Positions 1-9,900 of a DNA stretch of 64,000 nucleotides are shown here, in pieces. The first letter of the stretch is position 1; each line of letters begins with the position of its first letter. Below the pieces are notes generated by a model. That model had not been told where the DNA came from. It saw only the letters and a list, made by a program, of their open reading frames with translations, and made no database searches. The stretch covers positions 2,728,001 through 2,792,000 of the forward strand of contig OY829281.1 of NCBI GenBank assembly GCA_963691715.1, given 5' to 3'. This DNA is from HXMU1420-13 sp963691715. GTDB taxonomy: Bacteria; Bacteroidota; Rhodothermia; Balneolales; Balneolaceae. The position numbers were made by a program, and so were the translations under genes.

Positions 1-704
1 CCTACATACCCAACAGTGAATTTTGTCAAATCAAGTTTCTCATCTAATTGAATTTCGTTCTTTTTGATGGGCTTGAATTGATCTGTATTTACCCCATTAT
101 GAATGACTTCAAGGGTAGTATTAGGTGATTTTTTTTGAATATTTATTTTAGCTTCTTCAGTTACAGCGATCACTAAATCTGCTGCTGTATAGAGTTTTTT
201 TTCTATCCAGTAACCAATTTTAATGAAAATTGGAGGCTTTGTTGTTAAGGCTTCTTTTGCAGAATCAGGCCATAAATCACGAACTTCAAATACGAATTTT
301 GAATTTTTTATTAGTCGGTTTATAACTAATGCACTAATACCTGAAAATATGGGCGGAGAGGAGCAATAAATAATGTCATATTTTTTTTGATTTTTAAAAT
401 AAAAAAACAAAACTGAAAGCATGAAGGAAAGAAAAAAAAGCATTTGCTCTTTGAAATTGCTTCTTTTGGTTATCCAAACCCAAATTCTATAAATAGTTAC
501 ATTTTCAGAGAATTTTTCTGAAAAAAAACTTCCCTTTTTGTAATCGCTGTAGCGTTCCCCTAAAGGGTAATTTGGTATTTCACAAACTACATCAACTTTC
601 CAGCCTTGCTGTTCAAATTTTGACACTATAGAATGAGCCCTCACTGCTCCAGCGCCAACTTCAGGTGGGTAATATTGTGTTATATATAAGATTTTTTTTG
701 ACAA
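1..704 (-). CDS. Glycosyltransferase family 4 (WcaI/WbuB-like), 3' part outside window
   Basis: The reverse strand encodes an open frame from a TTG at 702-704 to the window edge. It begins with K-K-I-L-Y-I-T-Q-Y-Y-P-P-E-V-G-A-G, the N-terminal nucleotide-sugar transferase signature of GT4 enzymes of the WcaI/WbuB kind. It continues through VRDLWPDSAKEA and AADLVIAVTEEA to EVIHNGVNTDQF, the hinge between the two GT-B domains. The C-terminal donor-binding domain lies beyond the window. An in-frame TAA sits upstream and no ATG lies between it and the TTG, so TTG is the best start. It lies 22 bp after the SLBB export gene on the same strand. The likely role is transfer of a sugar onto a lipid-linked oligosaccharide at the cytoplasmic membrane; donor and acceptor cannot be read. 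Confidence 0.85.
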   Translation of the reverse strand, partial: MSKKILYITQYYPPEVGAGAVRAHSIVSKFEQQGWKVDVVCEIPNYPLGERYSDYKKGSFFSEKFSENVTIYRIWVWITKRSNFKEQMLFFLSFMLSVLFFYFKNQKKYDIIYCSSPPIFSGISALVINRLIKNSKFVFEVRDLWPDSAKEALTTKPPIFIKIGYWIEKKLYTAADLVIAVTEEAKINIQKKSPNTTLEVIHNGVNTDQFKPIKKNEIQLDEKLDLTKFTVGYV

Positions 705-726
705 ATATTTAAAAATTTTAAAGTTT

Positions 727-2523
727 TTAATTTAACCTCTTAACTGCAACATACGCTGTAATTAAACTTGCCATTGTGCTAAGTCCTGTCATTATCAGGC
801 GTACTCTTTCAGATTTCTGTCTTTCAAGTTCTAAGTTATAATTTCTTCCGGTACTTACATCCTCAAATGGAATTCGATCTACGAAAATAATATCACCCGA
901 CTCTAATACCGTTTCTGAAGTTCTATACCAGGCTCTACTCCCAGCTTTTATTATGTAAATTCTATTAGGATCTGCAGCAATTGTTAAGCCATTTGCAGCT
1001 GCCAGATAATCTTCAAGAGAAGTGGTATTGTCAAAAGAATAAAATCCTGGAACATTAACCTGTCCTAAAATTGAAATAGTAAACTCATCTTTTGGTATGT
1101 ATAACCGATCACCATTACGCATGATGGTATTTTGCAATACCTGTTCTGCATTTAGATCAACTGCCATTCTATTGGGATCTAATGCTTGTTCAAATTCCAA
1201 GTAATCGAATCCTTCTAAAAACTGATCAGAACTTCTACTAAGGAGGGATAAATTTATTGATGAAACAGAATTTACTCCTTTATTATCATATGAATTACGT
1301 ATTAAATAGGCAGCATTCGGTAGTGCTTGGTCGGTCAGCCCACCGGTCATTTCAAGTAATTGTCCTAACGTCGTTTCATTTTCTATGATCGTAAATGATC
1401 CAGGTAACACAACTTCACCTTCTATTCTAACGGTTCCAAAACTAGTATCATTAGCTTTGTATCGTACAATGATTTGGTCTCCTGGCATTATCTTAGTCAA
1501 GTTAGCTGGAATTATTTCCTGCTGTATTATTTCGTTATCATGTATTCTAATTACTACTATGTCTGATAGGTCTGCATCTGGGGAATAACCACCAGCTATA
1601 GCTAATAAATTTTCCAAAGAATCATCGGATCTATATGAACCTGAAAAGGGATTATTTACTGCTCCAGATATACTGATTGTGGGTCTAACAGAAGAGGCTG
1701 AAACTAAAGTTATATGATCTCCATCTTGAATGTATGGAGCAAATTTTGGATTCCCAGAATTAAAATATCCAGCAAGATCTACAAAAAATTCTTCTCCATG
1801 AAGTGGAGTTACTTTTACATAGCGAAGATCATATTTTTGTGAAATATTTGATAACGTTTCATTTTGGATCTCAGAATCAGTCTGCTGTTTCGCATCAATT
1901 TTGTCGAAATTTAACCCTGAGTAAGAAGGTCTTTGTGCAGTTGTTTGTAGGGTTGATTCTATAGATTGGTTTACTAGCGGTGTAATTAATTGGTTATCAA
2001 CGGTAAAACCTGAAATCAATGCATCAAATCGTGTACCTGCAGGAATTATATATCTTCCAGGATTAGGAATATTCCCTCCTACATAAATATTGACGGGTCG
2101 AGGTTGATCGAGTGTAACGGTAATCTCAGTATCTTTAATTTGATTATCAAAGGCATGTGTAATGATATTCTTCACCTCAGTTAATGTTTTTCCTTTTAAA
2201 GAAAGAGTTCCAATCATAGGGGCTGTGATATCACCACTTGCATTTACAACAATAGCGCGATAACTAAACTCAAGAAGCCCATTACCATGTATGGATAAGA
2301 TATCATAAGGACCGATATAGTAGCTATCGTCTTGTACAAATTCATCAAGAGGGCTAGCGGTTTGTAATAATTGTAAACCAGCTTCATCAACAAAATATGT
2401 ATTACTTAATCCTTGGATAGGGCTGTAGGTAGTGCTCGAAGATTGGTCCTGTGCATATACGTTATGCCAAAAAAATGATAGTACAATAAAAGAAATTGTA
2501 GCAACTTGAAAAGTTCGTTTCAT
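727..2523 (-). CDS. SLBB-domain polysaccharide export protein (Wza/BexD-like)
   Basis: 598 aa with a signal peptide ending near the Q-A-Q-D region (residues 20-27). It has a Poly_export domain beginning near residue 70 (YIGPYDILSIHGNG), followed by several SLBB-type segments with the repeated pattern of basic-loop start and 'GxxxxPGxY/F' (GNIPNPGRYIIP, GEVVLPGSFTI, GQVNVPGFYSF). A hydrophobic segment lies close to the C-terminus (RVRLIMTGLSTMASLITAYVAV), as in Wza-type proteins that end in a membrane helix. The family forms the outer-membrane or periplasmic export channel for capsule or exopolysaccharide. The adjacent glycosyltransferase supports this role. It is longer than Wza (about 380 aa) because it carries additional SLBB repeats, as is common in Bacteroidota. 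Confidence 0.88.
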   Translation of the reverse strand: MKRTFQVATISFIVLSFFWHNVYAQDQSSSTTYSPIQGLSNTYFVDEAGLQLLQTASPLDEFVQDDSYYIGPYDILSIHGNGLLEFSYRAIVVNASGDITAPMIGTLSLKGKTLTEVKNIITHAFDNQIKDTEITVTLDQPRPVNIYVGGNIPNPGRYIIPAGTRFDALISGFTVDNQLITPLVNQSIESTLQTTAQRPSYSGLNFDKIDAKQQTDSEIQNETLSNISQKYDLRYVKVTPLHGEEFFVDLAGYFNSGNPKFAPYIQDGDHITLVSASSVRPTISISGAVNNPFSGSYRSDDSLENLLAIAGGYSPDADLSDIVVIRIHDNEIIQQEIIPANLTKIMPGDQIIVRYKANDTSFGTVRIEGEVVLPGSFTIIENETTLGQLLEMTGGLTDQALPNAAYLIRNSYDNKGVNSVSSINLSLLSRSSDQFLEGFDYLEFEQALDPNRMAVDLNAEQVLQNTIMRNGDRLYIPKDEFTISILGQVNVPGFYSFDNTTSLEDYLAAANGLTIAADPNRIYIIKAGSRAWYRTSETVLESGDIIFVDRIPFEDVSTGRNYNLELERQKSERVRLIMTGLSTMASLITAYVAVKRLN

Positions 2524-2580
2524 CGTAATGCTTGTTTAAGCGTATTAAAATATAGTTTTGTAGAAGTGCTCGAAAGGCGT

Positions 2581-3492
2581 TTATTTAGCTTGTGTTGAAA
2601 CGATTCCTATAATAACAAAAAAACAACCAACATACTGTATCAAACTTAGGTTTTCATTAAGTAAGATTACTCCAAATATTAATCCAAGCACAGGCACTAG
2701 ATTTTGAAAAGATGCAGTTTTGATGGCACCAAATTTATGAACTCCTCTATTCCAAATTAAATAAGCTAATCCTACCGATAATACACCACTGTAAAGGATG
2801 CCTGCAAATCCAGTAATTGAAATTGCTGTAATATCAGTTGCAATTAGAGAAGGTGTACCAATGATTACCAGTCCAACTACTCCCACTACTGAAATAAAAG
2901 CAGAATACTGACTTGAATTATAAAGTTTAAGATATTTTTTTGAAAGTATAGTGTAGCTTGCCCATGCTATTGCAGAACAAAGCACAATTAAATCTCCTAA
3001 AGCATTTTTTGAGTCAAAACTAAATCCTTCTTCTCTACCAAAAATGATTAATAATACCCCGAAAAAGGCAGATATCATGCCTATGAATTTGTTGGAGCTT
3101 AACTTTTCTTCGGTGAAAAGATGAGCTAAAAGGGCAATCCAAACAGGAATTGTACCTAAAATTACAGCAGAATTAGCGGCATTGGTAAGACTTACTCCGA
3201 CAATAAAAAGAATTTGATAAATAAGATTACCCACAATACCAATCCCTATAATTGGTATTAAATGTTTTTTATTAACAACAACATTAAAACCCTGCCATTT
3301 GGTTACTACAACTGATGTAAATGCTGCAAAAATATATCGCAGTGCATTAAAACTGAAGGGGTCAATTTCTTTTAATGCTACTTTAATAACACTGAAATTG
3401 AGTGCCCAAATAATAGCAACAATAATGAGAGAGAGTTGAGTAAAATATTTTTTTAACACGTATGCACTATGATGAAGGCCAATAATAAGCAA
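2581..3492 (-). CDS. EamA/DMT-family transporter
   Basis: 303 aa, almost entirely hydrophobic, with about ten predicted membrane helices in two homologous EamA halves (first near residues 18-150, second near 165-300). The half-ending patterns IPVWIALLAHLFTEEKLSSNKFIGMISAFFGVLLIIFG and the shorter second-half equivalent are typical of drug/metabolite exporters. The initiating methionine could be internal, because the first fifteen residues are polar and the membrane part starts near residue 18. The substrate cannot be deduced. The gene stands alone, 57 bp from the export gene and divergent from the tetR gene. Its intergenic region with tetR (3493-3604) carries the putative TetR operator, so the same repressor might also affect it. 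Confidence 0.85.
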   Translation of the reverse strand: MLIIGLHHSAYVLKKYFTQLSLIIVAIIWALNFSVIKVALKEIDPFSFNALRYIFAAFTSVVVTKWQGFNVVVNKKHLIPIIGIGIVGNLIYQILFIVGVSLTNAANSAVILGTIPVWIALLAHLFTEEKLSSNKFIGMISAFFGVLLIIFGREEGFSFDSKNALGDLIVLCSAIAWASYTILSKKYLKLYNSSQYSAFISVVGVVGLVIIGTPSLIATDITAISITGFAGILYSGVLSVGLAYLIWNRGVHKFGAIKTASFQNLVPVLGLIFGVILLNENLSLIQYVGCFFVIIGIVSTQAK

Positions 3493-3564
3493 TAGCTAGG
3501 TTGGGAATGGTAAATCTTTATAGTTTCTTTACATGATTGGATGGCATTGAAAGAATAATAAAAG

Positions 3565-3572
3565 TATATTTG
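3565..3572 (+). promoter_or_regulatory. Bacteroidota-type -7 box upstream of tetR
   Basis: TATATTTG matches the Bacteroidota -7 consensus TAnnTTTG exactly and lies 32 bp before the tetR start codon. A TTG at 3547-3549 may serve as the -33 element, but at 15 bp the spacing is shorter than usual. The putative operator at 3589-3601 would lie just downstream of the transcription start. Confidence 0.5.
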
Positions 3573-3588
3573 ACTCAAATTCAAATAA

Positions 3589-3601
3589 TGACTAACAGTC
3601 A
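3589..3601. promoter_or_regulatory. Putative TetR operator, copy 1
   Basis: TGACTAACAGTCA is a perfect palindrome with 5-bp arms (TGACT / AGTCA) around a 3-bp centre, placed 3 bp before the tetR ATG. An identical 17-bp block (ATGACTAACAGTCAATT) recurs at 4268-4284 in front of the efflux genes. Symmetry, position and duplication fit an autoregulatory TetR-family operator. Binding itself is inferred. Confidence 0.6.
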
Positions 3602-3604
3602 ATT

Positions 3605-4264
3605 ATGGGAGTAATCGAGAGAAAAGAACGAGAAAAAGAACAGAAGAAAGCGATGATTTTAGAAGTTGCAGAAGAAATACTTCTAGAAAAGGGCCTTGAC
3701 CAATTAAATATGGACGAGGTTGCCGAACGTGCTGAGGTAAGTAAGGGTTCTTTATACTTATACTTTAATAACAAGACAGATTTGGTGTTGGGCATTTGCC
3801 ATAAAGCATCTAATCTTATGAATGAGTGGACGTCAAAAGTTTTGACAGAAAAGAAATCTGGGCTTGAAATGGTATATCAACTTGGTAAGAATTACTTAAA
3901 ATTTGCCATAGAACACCCAGAATATTATAGAGTTATGAGATTTCTAGAGAGTTATAAACACTCCGATCAAGCCAAAAATAGCATCTATCTAGATCTGTGT
4001 AGACAAAATCGCCAACAAGGATTTAGAGTGATGGTAAGAGCTATTCAAATAGGAATGCAAGATGGATCAATACATACAATGTATAACGCTGAACAACTAG
4101 CGCTTTTATTAATTTCAACATCACATGGTGTAGTAAATATGGCTTATATGCACGAGAATTCACAACATTTTGAACTATTAGACCATCTAGGTATAGATTT
4201 AGAAACGATGTTTACTTGTTATATGAAATTGATAGGTAATGGAATAAAAGCTGATCAATTATAA
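3605..4264 (+). CDS. TetR/AcrR-family transcriptional repressor of the efflux operon
   Basis: 219 aa. The N-terminal 60 residues form the TetR helix-turn-helix: ILEVAEEILLEKGLDQLNMDEVAERAEVSKGSLYLYFNNKTDLV, with the YxYFxxKxxL recognition-helix end. The rest is a helical ligand-binding and dimerisation domain with no recognisable specificity. It is the first gene of a run with tolC-like, adaptor and RND pump genes, and identical palindromes precede it and the next gene. The parsimonious role is repression of its own transcription and of the pump, relieved by a small hydrophobic ligand. The ATG at 3605 immediately follows the operator. Confidence 0.9.
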   Translation: MGVIERKEREKEQKKAMILEVAEEILLEKGLDQLNMDEVAERAEVSKGSLYLYFNNKTDLVLGICHKASNLMNEWTSKVLTEKKSGLEMVYQLGKNYLKFAIEHPEYYRVMRFLESYKHSDQAKNSIYLDLCRQNRQQGFRVMVRAIQIGMQDGSIHTMYNAEQLALLLISTSHGVVNMAYMHENSQHFELLDHLGIDLETMFTCYMKLIGNGIKADQL

Positions 4265-4268
4265 ATTA

Positions 4269-4281
4269 TGACTAACAGTCA
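4269..4281. promoter_or_regulatory. Putative TetR operator, copy 2
   Basis: Second exact copy of TGACTAACAGTCA, starting 4 bp after the tetR stop codon and about 50 bp before the likely tolC start. It would allow the repressor to control the efflux genes separately from, or cooperatively with, its own promoter. The first possible ATG of the tolC frame (4268) lies inside this palindrome, which argues that it is not the real start. Confidence 0.6.
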
Positions 4282-4330
4282 ATTTTTCGAAACTAATTTA
4301 AATTTCATAGGTAGTAGTCGGATTAAAAAA

Positions 4331-5812
4331 ATGAACCTCATTATCAACAAATTCAATTTTAAATCAATAGAGACTTTGCGGAAACTAGCATTACTATTAT
4401 TTATTACCGTTACAACTTCACACTTACAAGCTCAAGAGCAAGTTGAATTGATAGAAGACTTTGAACTTACATTATCAGAAGCCATTCAGATAGCACTTGC
4501 CAATAATCCAGAGATAAATAGAGCACTATTAGCCACTAAAGATTCAGATCAGGTGGTAAAAATCGCATACAGTGAAATTTATCCTGAGATATCCTCATCA
4601 GTAAGTTATACACGTAATATAGAAATTCCTGTCACCTTTGTGCCTGGAGAATTTTTTGGAGGCCCTGCAGGTACTCTTATACCAGTAGAGTTTGGTACAG
4701 ATAACAATTGGCAGGGCGGTTTTAGCGTTAGTCAAACTTTATTTAGAGGTGAAACAATCATTGGGTTAAGTTCGGCAACCATTTTTCGAACAGTTCAATT
4801 AGAAAATCATCGAGCAGTTAGTCAACAAATTGTTACGCAATCTAGGATAGCATATTATCAAACCCTTGTCGCGAAAGAACAATTAAGGCTTCAAAAAGCT
4901 CAAATAGAACGACTAGAACAGAATCTAACTGAAAACGAGAGACGCAGGGATAAAGGTCTGATTGATGAATATGGGGTACTTCAGATAAAAGTACAATTGA
5001 GTAATCAAAGACCAATGCTTATAGAGGCTGAATATGCTGTACTAGAAGCATATCGAAATTTAAAATTAGTTTTGGGGCTGCCTTATCAATTAGAATTTGA
5101 AGTAAAAGGGAATTTGAATCTGTATGATATTTTACCAAGAGGTGAGGTGGGTATTACAAATCAAGAAATACAACATGTAGATCAGGCCACCCCTTTTTCT
5201 TATCAGAAAGAGATGTTAGATAATAATGTACTGTCACAATTTAGAGGGGATATGCGAATACTTGAGGCTCAAAAGAATTTAAAGGATAAGGAAATTACAG
5301 CCATAAAAAGTCGCTTTTTACCATCAATTAATGCTATTTATAACTTGCAATGGAGTGCATCGGAGCCAAATGAACCTAATTTTTTTCAAGATAAAGTTCG
5401 GTTTCAAACACTTGGTATAAATCTGAGTTTACCTTTGTTTGAAGGGTTAAGTAGAGCAGCCGATGTACAAAGAGTGTTGATAGAAAGGAAAGATTTGGAT
5501 GAACAACATCGTGCAACAACATTAAAGGCCCAAAATGAAGTTGCATCATCGAGTGAAGATTTAAACAAAGCCTTTGAAACCGCAAGTGCAAGAAAACTTG
5601 CTCTAGAACAGGCAAATGAAGGGTATCATCGAGCACAACTTAGGTTAGAAAACGGCTTGGGGTCGCAAATAGAACTAACAGAAGCAGAGTTACAAGTACG
5701 CCAAGCAGAAGTTAATTATGCAATAATGGTATTTAACTATTTAACAGCAAAAGCAGAATACGACTTGGCTATCGGTAAAGTACCATATGTAGATGCGGTA
5801 ATACAAAAATGA
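4331..5812 (+). CDS. TolC-family outer-membrane efflux protein
   Basis: From ATG 4331 the product is 493 aa and begins with a credible signal peptide (basic start, LALLLFITVTTSHLQAQ), whereas the in-frame ATG at 4268 sits in the operator palindrome and adds 21 polar residues. Two OEP/TolC repeats follow: the first starts LTLSEAIQIALANNPEINRALLAT, the second near the LEAQKNLKDKEI helix. Long amphipathic helices are rich in Gln, Glu and Ala (RLEQNLTENERRRDKGLIDEYGV). The family forms a trimeric outer-membrane barrel with a periplasmic alpha tunnel that docks the adaptor and pump encoded next. Its last codons overlap the first in-frame ATG of the adaptor frame (5809). Confidence 0.9.
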   Translation: MNLIINKFNFKSIETLRKLALLLFITVTTSHLQAQEQVELIEDFELTLSEAIQIALANNPEINRALLATKDSDQVVKIAYSEIYPEISSSVSYTRNIEIPVTFVPGEFFGGPAGTLIPVEFGTDNNWQGGFSVSQTLFRGETIIGLSSATIFRTVQLENHRAVSQQIVTQSRIAYYQTLVAKEQLRLQKAQIERLEQNLTENERRRDKGLIDEYGVLQIKVQLSNQRPMLIEAEYAVLEAYRNLKLVLGLPYQLEFEVKGNLNLYDILPRGEVGITNQEIQHVDQATPFSYQKEMLDNNVLSQFRGDMRILEAQKNLKDKEITAIKSRFLPSINAIYNLQWSASEPNEPNFFQDKVRFQTLGINLSLPLFEGLSRAADVQRVLIERKDLDEQHRATTLKAQNEVASSSEDLNKAFETASARKLALEQANEGYHRAQLRLENGLGSQIELTEAELQVRQAEVNYAIMVFNYLTAKAEYDLAIGKVPYVDAVIQK

Positions 5813-5841
5813 TTTTAAACAGAAAGAATAGACATACTCAA

Positions 5842-6927
5842 ATGAAAAAGAAATGTATAATCCCAATCCTAACTATAATGGTTGTTTTCATGGCTTGTTC
5901 TGATCAGTCAGAAAAAAATCTTATTGTAGAAGAGGAACAGGTAAAATCGATAAATGTAACTACCCAACGAATTGAACAGCGCTCGTTTGCTAGTTATGTA
6001 CGAGTTGTTGGCGCTATTGAAACTTCAAATGATATAATCATTTCTGCTGAAGTATCAGGTAAAATTCTATCATATTCAGCAAAAGAGGGTGAATTAATTA
6101 CTGCAGGAGAAACAATCCTAAAAATAGATGATGCGAAGTTACTACAAGAAAAGGCGAGACTAGAAGCACAAACTGCACAAGCTAGAGAAAACTTTGAACG
6201 CTTAAAAGCTATTTATATCGAGGATGGAATTGGTTCTGAAATCGATTATTTAAATGCTAAATATGCGTATGATCAAAGTATTTCATCCCTAGAATCCATT
6301 AACATTGATCTAGAAAATACCAGCGTAAGGGCCCCATTTACTGGAAGAATGGAATCTAAGTTACTAGATGTTGGTGAAATGGTAGCTCCTGGTGCAGCTA
6401 TAATTCGATTAATTGGAACTGAGGAATTCAAAATCGCAGCAGGTGTACCAGCGCGATATGCAAATGTTGTGCATACTGGAGATGAAGTAGATGTATGGTT
6501 CGACGCCGAAGAAACAGATACATTATTAAGTACGATTACTTTTGTGGCTAACAGTATTAATCCACAAAACAGAACATTTGACATAGAGGTAGATTTTCCT
6601 GAGAATTCTGAGAACTACAAAGTTGAAATGATATCTAACATTAGACTTCGTACTAATCAGCAAGAGAATGTTTTAGTAATAAGTGAAGAATTTGTTTATT
6701 CCAAAGAAGACAACTATGTAGTTTATGTTCTTGCAGAAAATGACAAGGGTGAACAGGTAGCAGAAGAAAGAGTTGTCGAATTAGGGAATGCGTATAAAAC
6801 GGAAGTTATCATTAAGGATGGATTGAAGGTAGGAGACCAATTGATAACATTAGGTTCAGCATTTCTAGATGATGGAATGAGAATAAAAGTAATGAATACC
6901 CAGAACGCTTCAGTTGCTGCTAAATAA
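5842..6927 (+). CDS. RND efflux periplasmic adaptor (HlyD/MFP family) lipoprotein
   Basis: From ATG 5842 (361 aa) the protein starts MKKKCIIPILTIMVVFMACSDQ, a lipoprotein signal with Cys in a V-F-M-A-C lipobox. The frame also opens at 5809, overlapping the tolC stop, but that adds eleven polar residues before the signal. A barrel-sandwich (lipoyl-like) domain is visible in ISAEVSGKILSYSAKEGELITAGETILKID and its partner half in NTSVRAPFTGRMESKLLDVGEMVAPGAAIIRLIG. A coiled-coil hairpin lies between them, followed by the beta-barrel and membrane-proximal domains. It bridges the TolC-like protein and the RND pump. The 12-bp gap to the pump gene indicates one operon. Confidence 0.9.
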   Translation: MKKKCIIPILTIMVVFMACSDQSEKNLIVEEEQVKSINVTTQRIEQRSFASYVRVVGAIETSNDIIISAEVSGKILSYSAKEGELITAGETILKIDDAKLLQEKARLEAQTAQARENFERLKAIYIEDGIGSEIDYLNAKYAYDQSISSLESINIDLENTSVRAPFTGRMESKLLDVGEMVAPGAAIIRLIGTEEFKIAAGVPARYANVVHTGDEVDVWFDAEETDTLLSTITFVANSINPQNRTFDIEVDFPENSENYKVEMISNIRLRTNQQENVLVISEEFVYSKEDNYVVYVLAENDKGEQVAEERVVELGNAYKTEVIIKDGLKVGDQLITLGSAFLDDGMRIKVMNTQNASVAAK

Positions 6928-6939
6928 CGGATTACACGT

Positions 6940-9900
6940 ATGTCTACTATCCATACACCCAATGAAAAAAATGGTTCATCTCAAAAAGGCGATGGAATCA
7001 AGCAAGAGTTTTGGTTGACCTCTTTTTCTATCAAAAATAGAACAAGTGTTTTAGTTCTACTTTTTCTAATTGCCATCATGGGAGTTGTTTCATATCTGAC
7101 TATTCCCAAAGAAAATTTCCCAAGTATTAATGTACCAAATATATTCGTAGTTACTGTTTACCCAGGGGTATCTCCAGAGGATATGGAAAGCCTAGTAACG
7201 CGTAAGTTAGAAGATGAATTAGGGAATATCTCGGACATTAAAACAATGACTTCCACTTCCGCTGAGGGATATTCAAATATAAACTTGGAATTTGATCCTA
7301 ATGTTGATATTGAAGATGCACTTCAAAAAGTGCGAGAGAAAGTTGATTTAGCTAAACCAGAGCTACCAGAAGATGCCGAAGAACCTACTGTTCAGGAAAT
7401 AAATTTTGCTGAATTTCCTATCATGAATATTAATCTATCAGGGGAATACAACGAGGTAATACTAAAAGATATAGCAGAAGATCTTCAGGACAAAATAGAA
7501 GGAATTCCTTCTGTTCTTGGGGTTGATTTAACAGGTGGTATTGAACGAGAGGTACAGGTAGATGTAGATCTCGCAAAAATGAAATATTACAATGTAACCT
7601 TTGGTGATATAATTGGAGCTATAGCTTCAGAAAATGTTACGATTCCTGGTGGGGATATTTCTGTAGGGACAAAAAAATTCCTTCTTAGAGTACCAGGTCA
7701 ATACGAAGAAACCGCTCCCCTAGAAGATATTATTGTTAAAGGTGAAAGTAGAAATCCTATCTATGTAAGGGATGTAGCTAAGGTAACTTTTGGCTTCAAA
7801 GAAAGAGAAACATATTCTGAACTAGAAGGAGCTCCAGTAATTACATTAGGAGTGAAAAAGAGAACTGGGGAAAATATTCTGAATACTTCAGATCGAGTAA
7901 AAGCAATTTTAGAAGAAGAGATTTCATCACTACCACCAACCACCACTTATAATATTACTAATGATCAAAGTATTGATGTCGTGAATATGGTGAGCAATCT
8001 TGAGAATAACATAATCTCAGGATTAATTCTTGTAGTTGGAGTATTATTATTTTTTCTAGGTGTTCGGAATTCATCCTTTGTTGGGATTTCAATTCCTATG
8101 TCTATGTTTCTCTCATTTATCGTTCTTGGAGCTGTTGGAATCACAATGAATACCGTAGTTCTTTTTTCACTCATCCTTTCCCTGGGGATGTTAGTTGATA
8201 ATGCAATAGTAGTGGTTGAGAATATATATCGCTACTTAGAGGATGGTTATGAAAATTTTGAGGCGGCAAAAAAAGGGACGGGAGAGGTAGCAGTGCCAAT
8301 TATCGCTGGAACAATGACAACAGTTGCGGCATTTGCACCAATGATTTTTTGGCCAGGAATTGTAGGCCAATTTATGAGTTATCTACCTAAAACTCTTATT
8401 ATAACACTTAGCAGTTCATTATTTGTTGGGTTAATTATTAATCCAGTTCTTTGCGCATTATTCATGAGGGTAGAGGGTAAAGAGAGAAAAAAATTAATCA
8501 CTCCAAAAGGTAAAACGTTTATTAGTACACTGCTGGGCATTTTAACTCTATTAGTACTTGTAATTTCGGGAGTGAATGGAGGTAATGCGGCTGAAAATAC
8601 AAATACTAGTAGCTTTTTTATTGGATTCATCAATCAATTAGGTTCATTATTCATCGCTCTTAGTATGTTAGGTGTTTTGGGATATCTCATTTGGTTGTTT
8701 AATAAATATGTGCTTGAAAAAATTGGAAGATGGTGGCAGAATGAGGGATTACCAACAGTAATTGAGAAATATGAAATCTCTCTTACTTGGGCTTTAAATC
8801 ATCGAATTACAACTTCTTTTATATCCATTATAATATTAGCATTAAGTATTGTAACATTAATCCAGTTTTTCCCAGGTACTGAGTTTTTTCCAGAAGACAT
8901 CCCTCCGCGCGATGTATATGTTCAAATTGAAACCCCAATTGGTTCAGACGTTGCCTATACAAAAAGCATTGTTGATGAAGTAAGAGATTTGGTATATAAC
9001 ATACCACAAATAGCTGATGTAAAAAGTGTACTTTCAACTTCTGGTGCCAGTATTACCTCAGATCCTGGATCTAGTGGTGGAGGAAATACACCAAATAAAG
9101 GTACGGTAGCGTTAAATTTTGTGGATTTTCAGCAACGTACTGGTGATGTATTTAATGCAATGGAATATCTTCGTGGATATCTTACTTCTAAAATTGTTGG
9201 AGCAAAAATTACTGTAGAGCAACCTCCAAATGGGCCTCCTACCGGTAAACCAATAAATTTAGAAATTTCTGGTGACGATATGGAAATACTCGGTATGATT
9301 TCAAATGATGTAATGAGTATTCTAGAAGACGATTCTGTATTTGCTAAAATGGATGGACTGGAATCTAATCTTCCAGAAGCACGTCCAGAAGTGCGAGTAG
9401 AAGTTGATCGTGAAAAGGCAGCGTTGTATGAGTTAAACACAAATGCCATTGGATCAACCATTAGGCAAGCAATTAATGGTGTTGAAGCATCAAAATTCCG
9501 AGATGGAAAAGAAGAATACGATATTATCGTACGTCTAAATGATGAATATAGAGACGATATGAGTACATTAGGGGATTTAACTATATTCCATGAAGGTATA
9601 CAAATACCATTATCTGAGGTGGCATCATGGGAAGTAAAAGATGGTTTAGGAGGTATTAACCATCTCGATTCAGAAAGGGTAATCACAATTAGTGCAGACG
9701 TTAGAACAGGTATTAATGACAACGCGAATGCTGTTCTCGCAGAAGTACAACTATTACTTGATGATTATCTTGATGACCTTCCAGCTGGGTATTCTTACAG
9801 CTGGACAGGGCAACAACAAGAGCAAAAGGAATCCTTTCAATTTTTATTCACTGCGTTCATCATTGCTGTATTCTTGATTTCATTCATTTTAGTATCTCAA

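Noticed and set aside
4268..4330. Longer N-terminus for the TolC-family protein
   Set aside because: The ATG lies within the duplicated operator palindrome, and the added 21 residues precede and bury the signal peptide that starts at 4331.
9129..9722. 197-codon ORF antisense to the RND pump gene
   Set aside because: It lies wholly opposite a strongly conserved gene, has serine-rich composition typical of antisense reading, and no recognisable domain.
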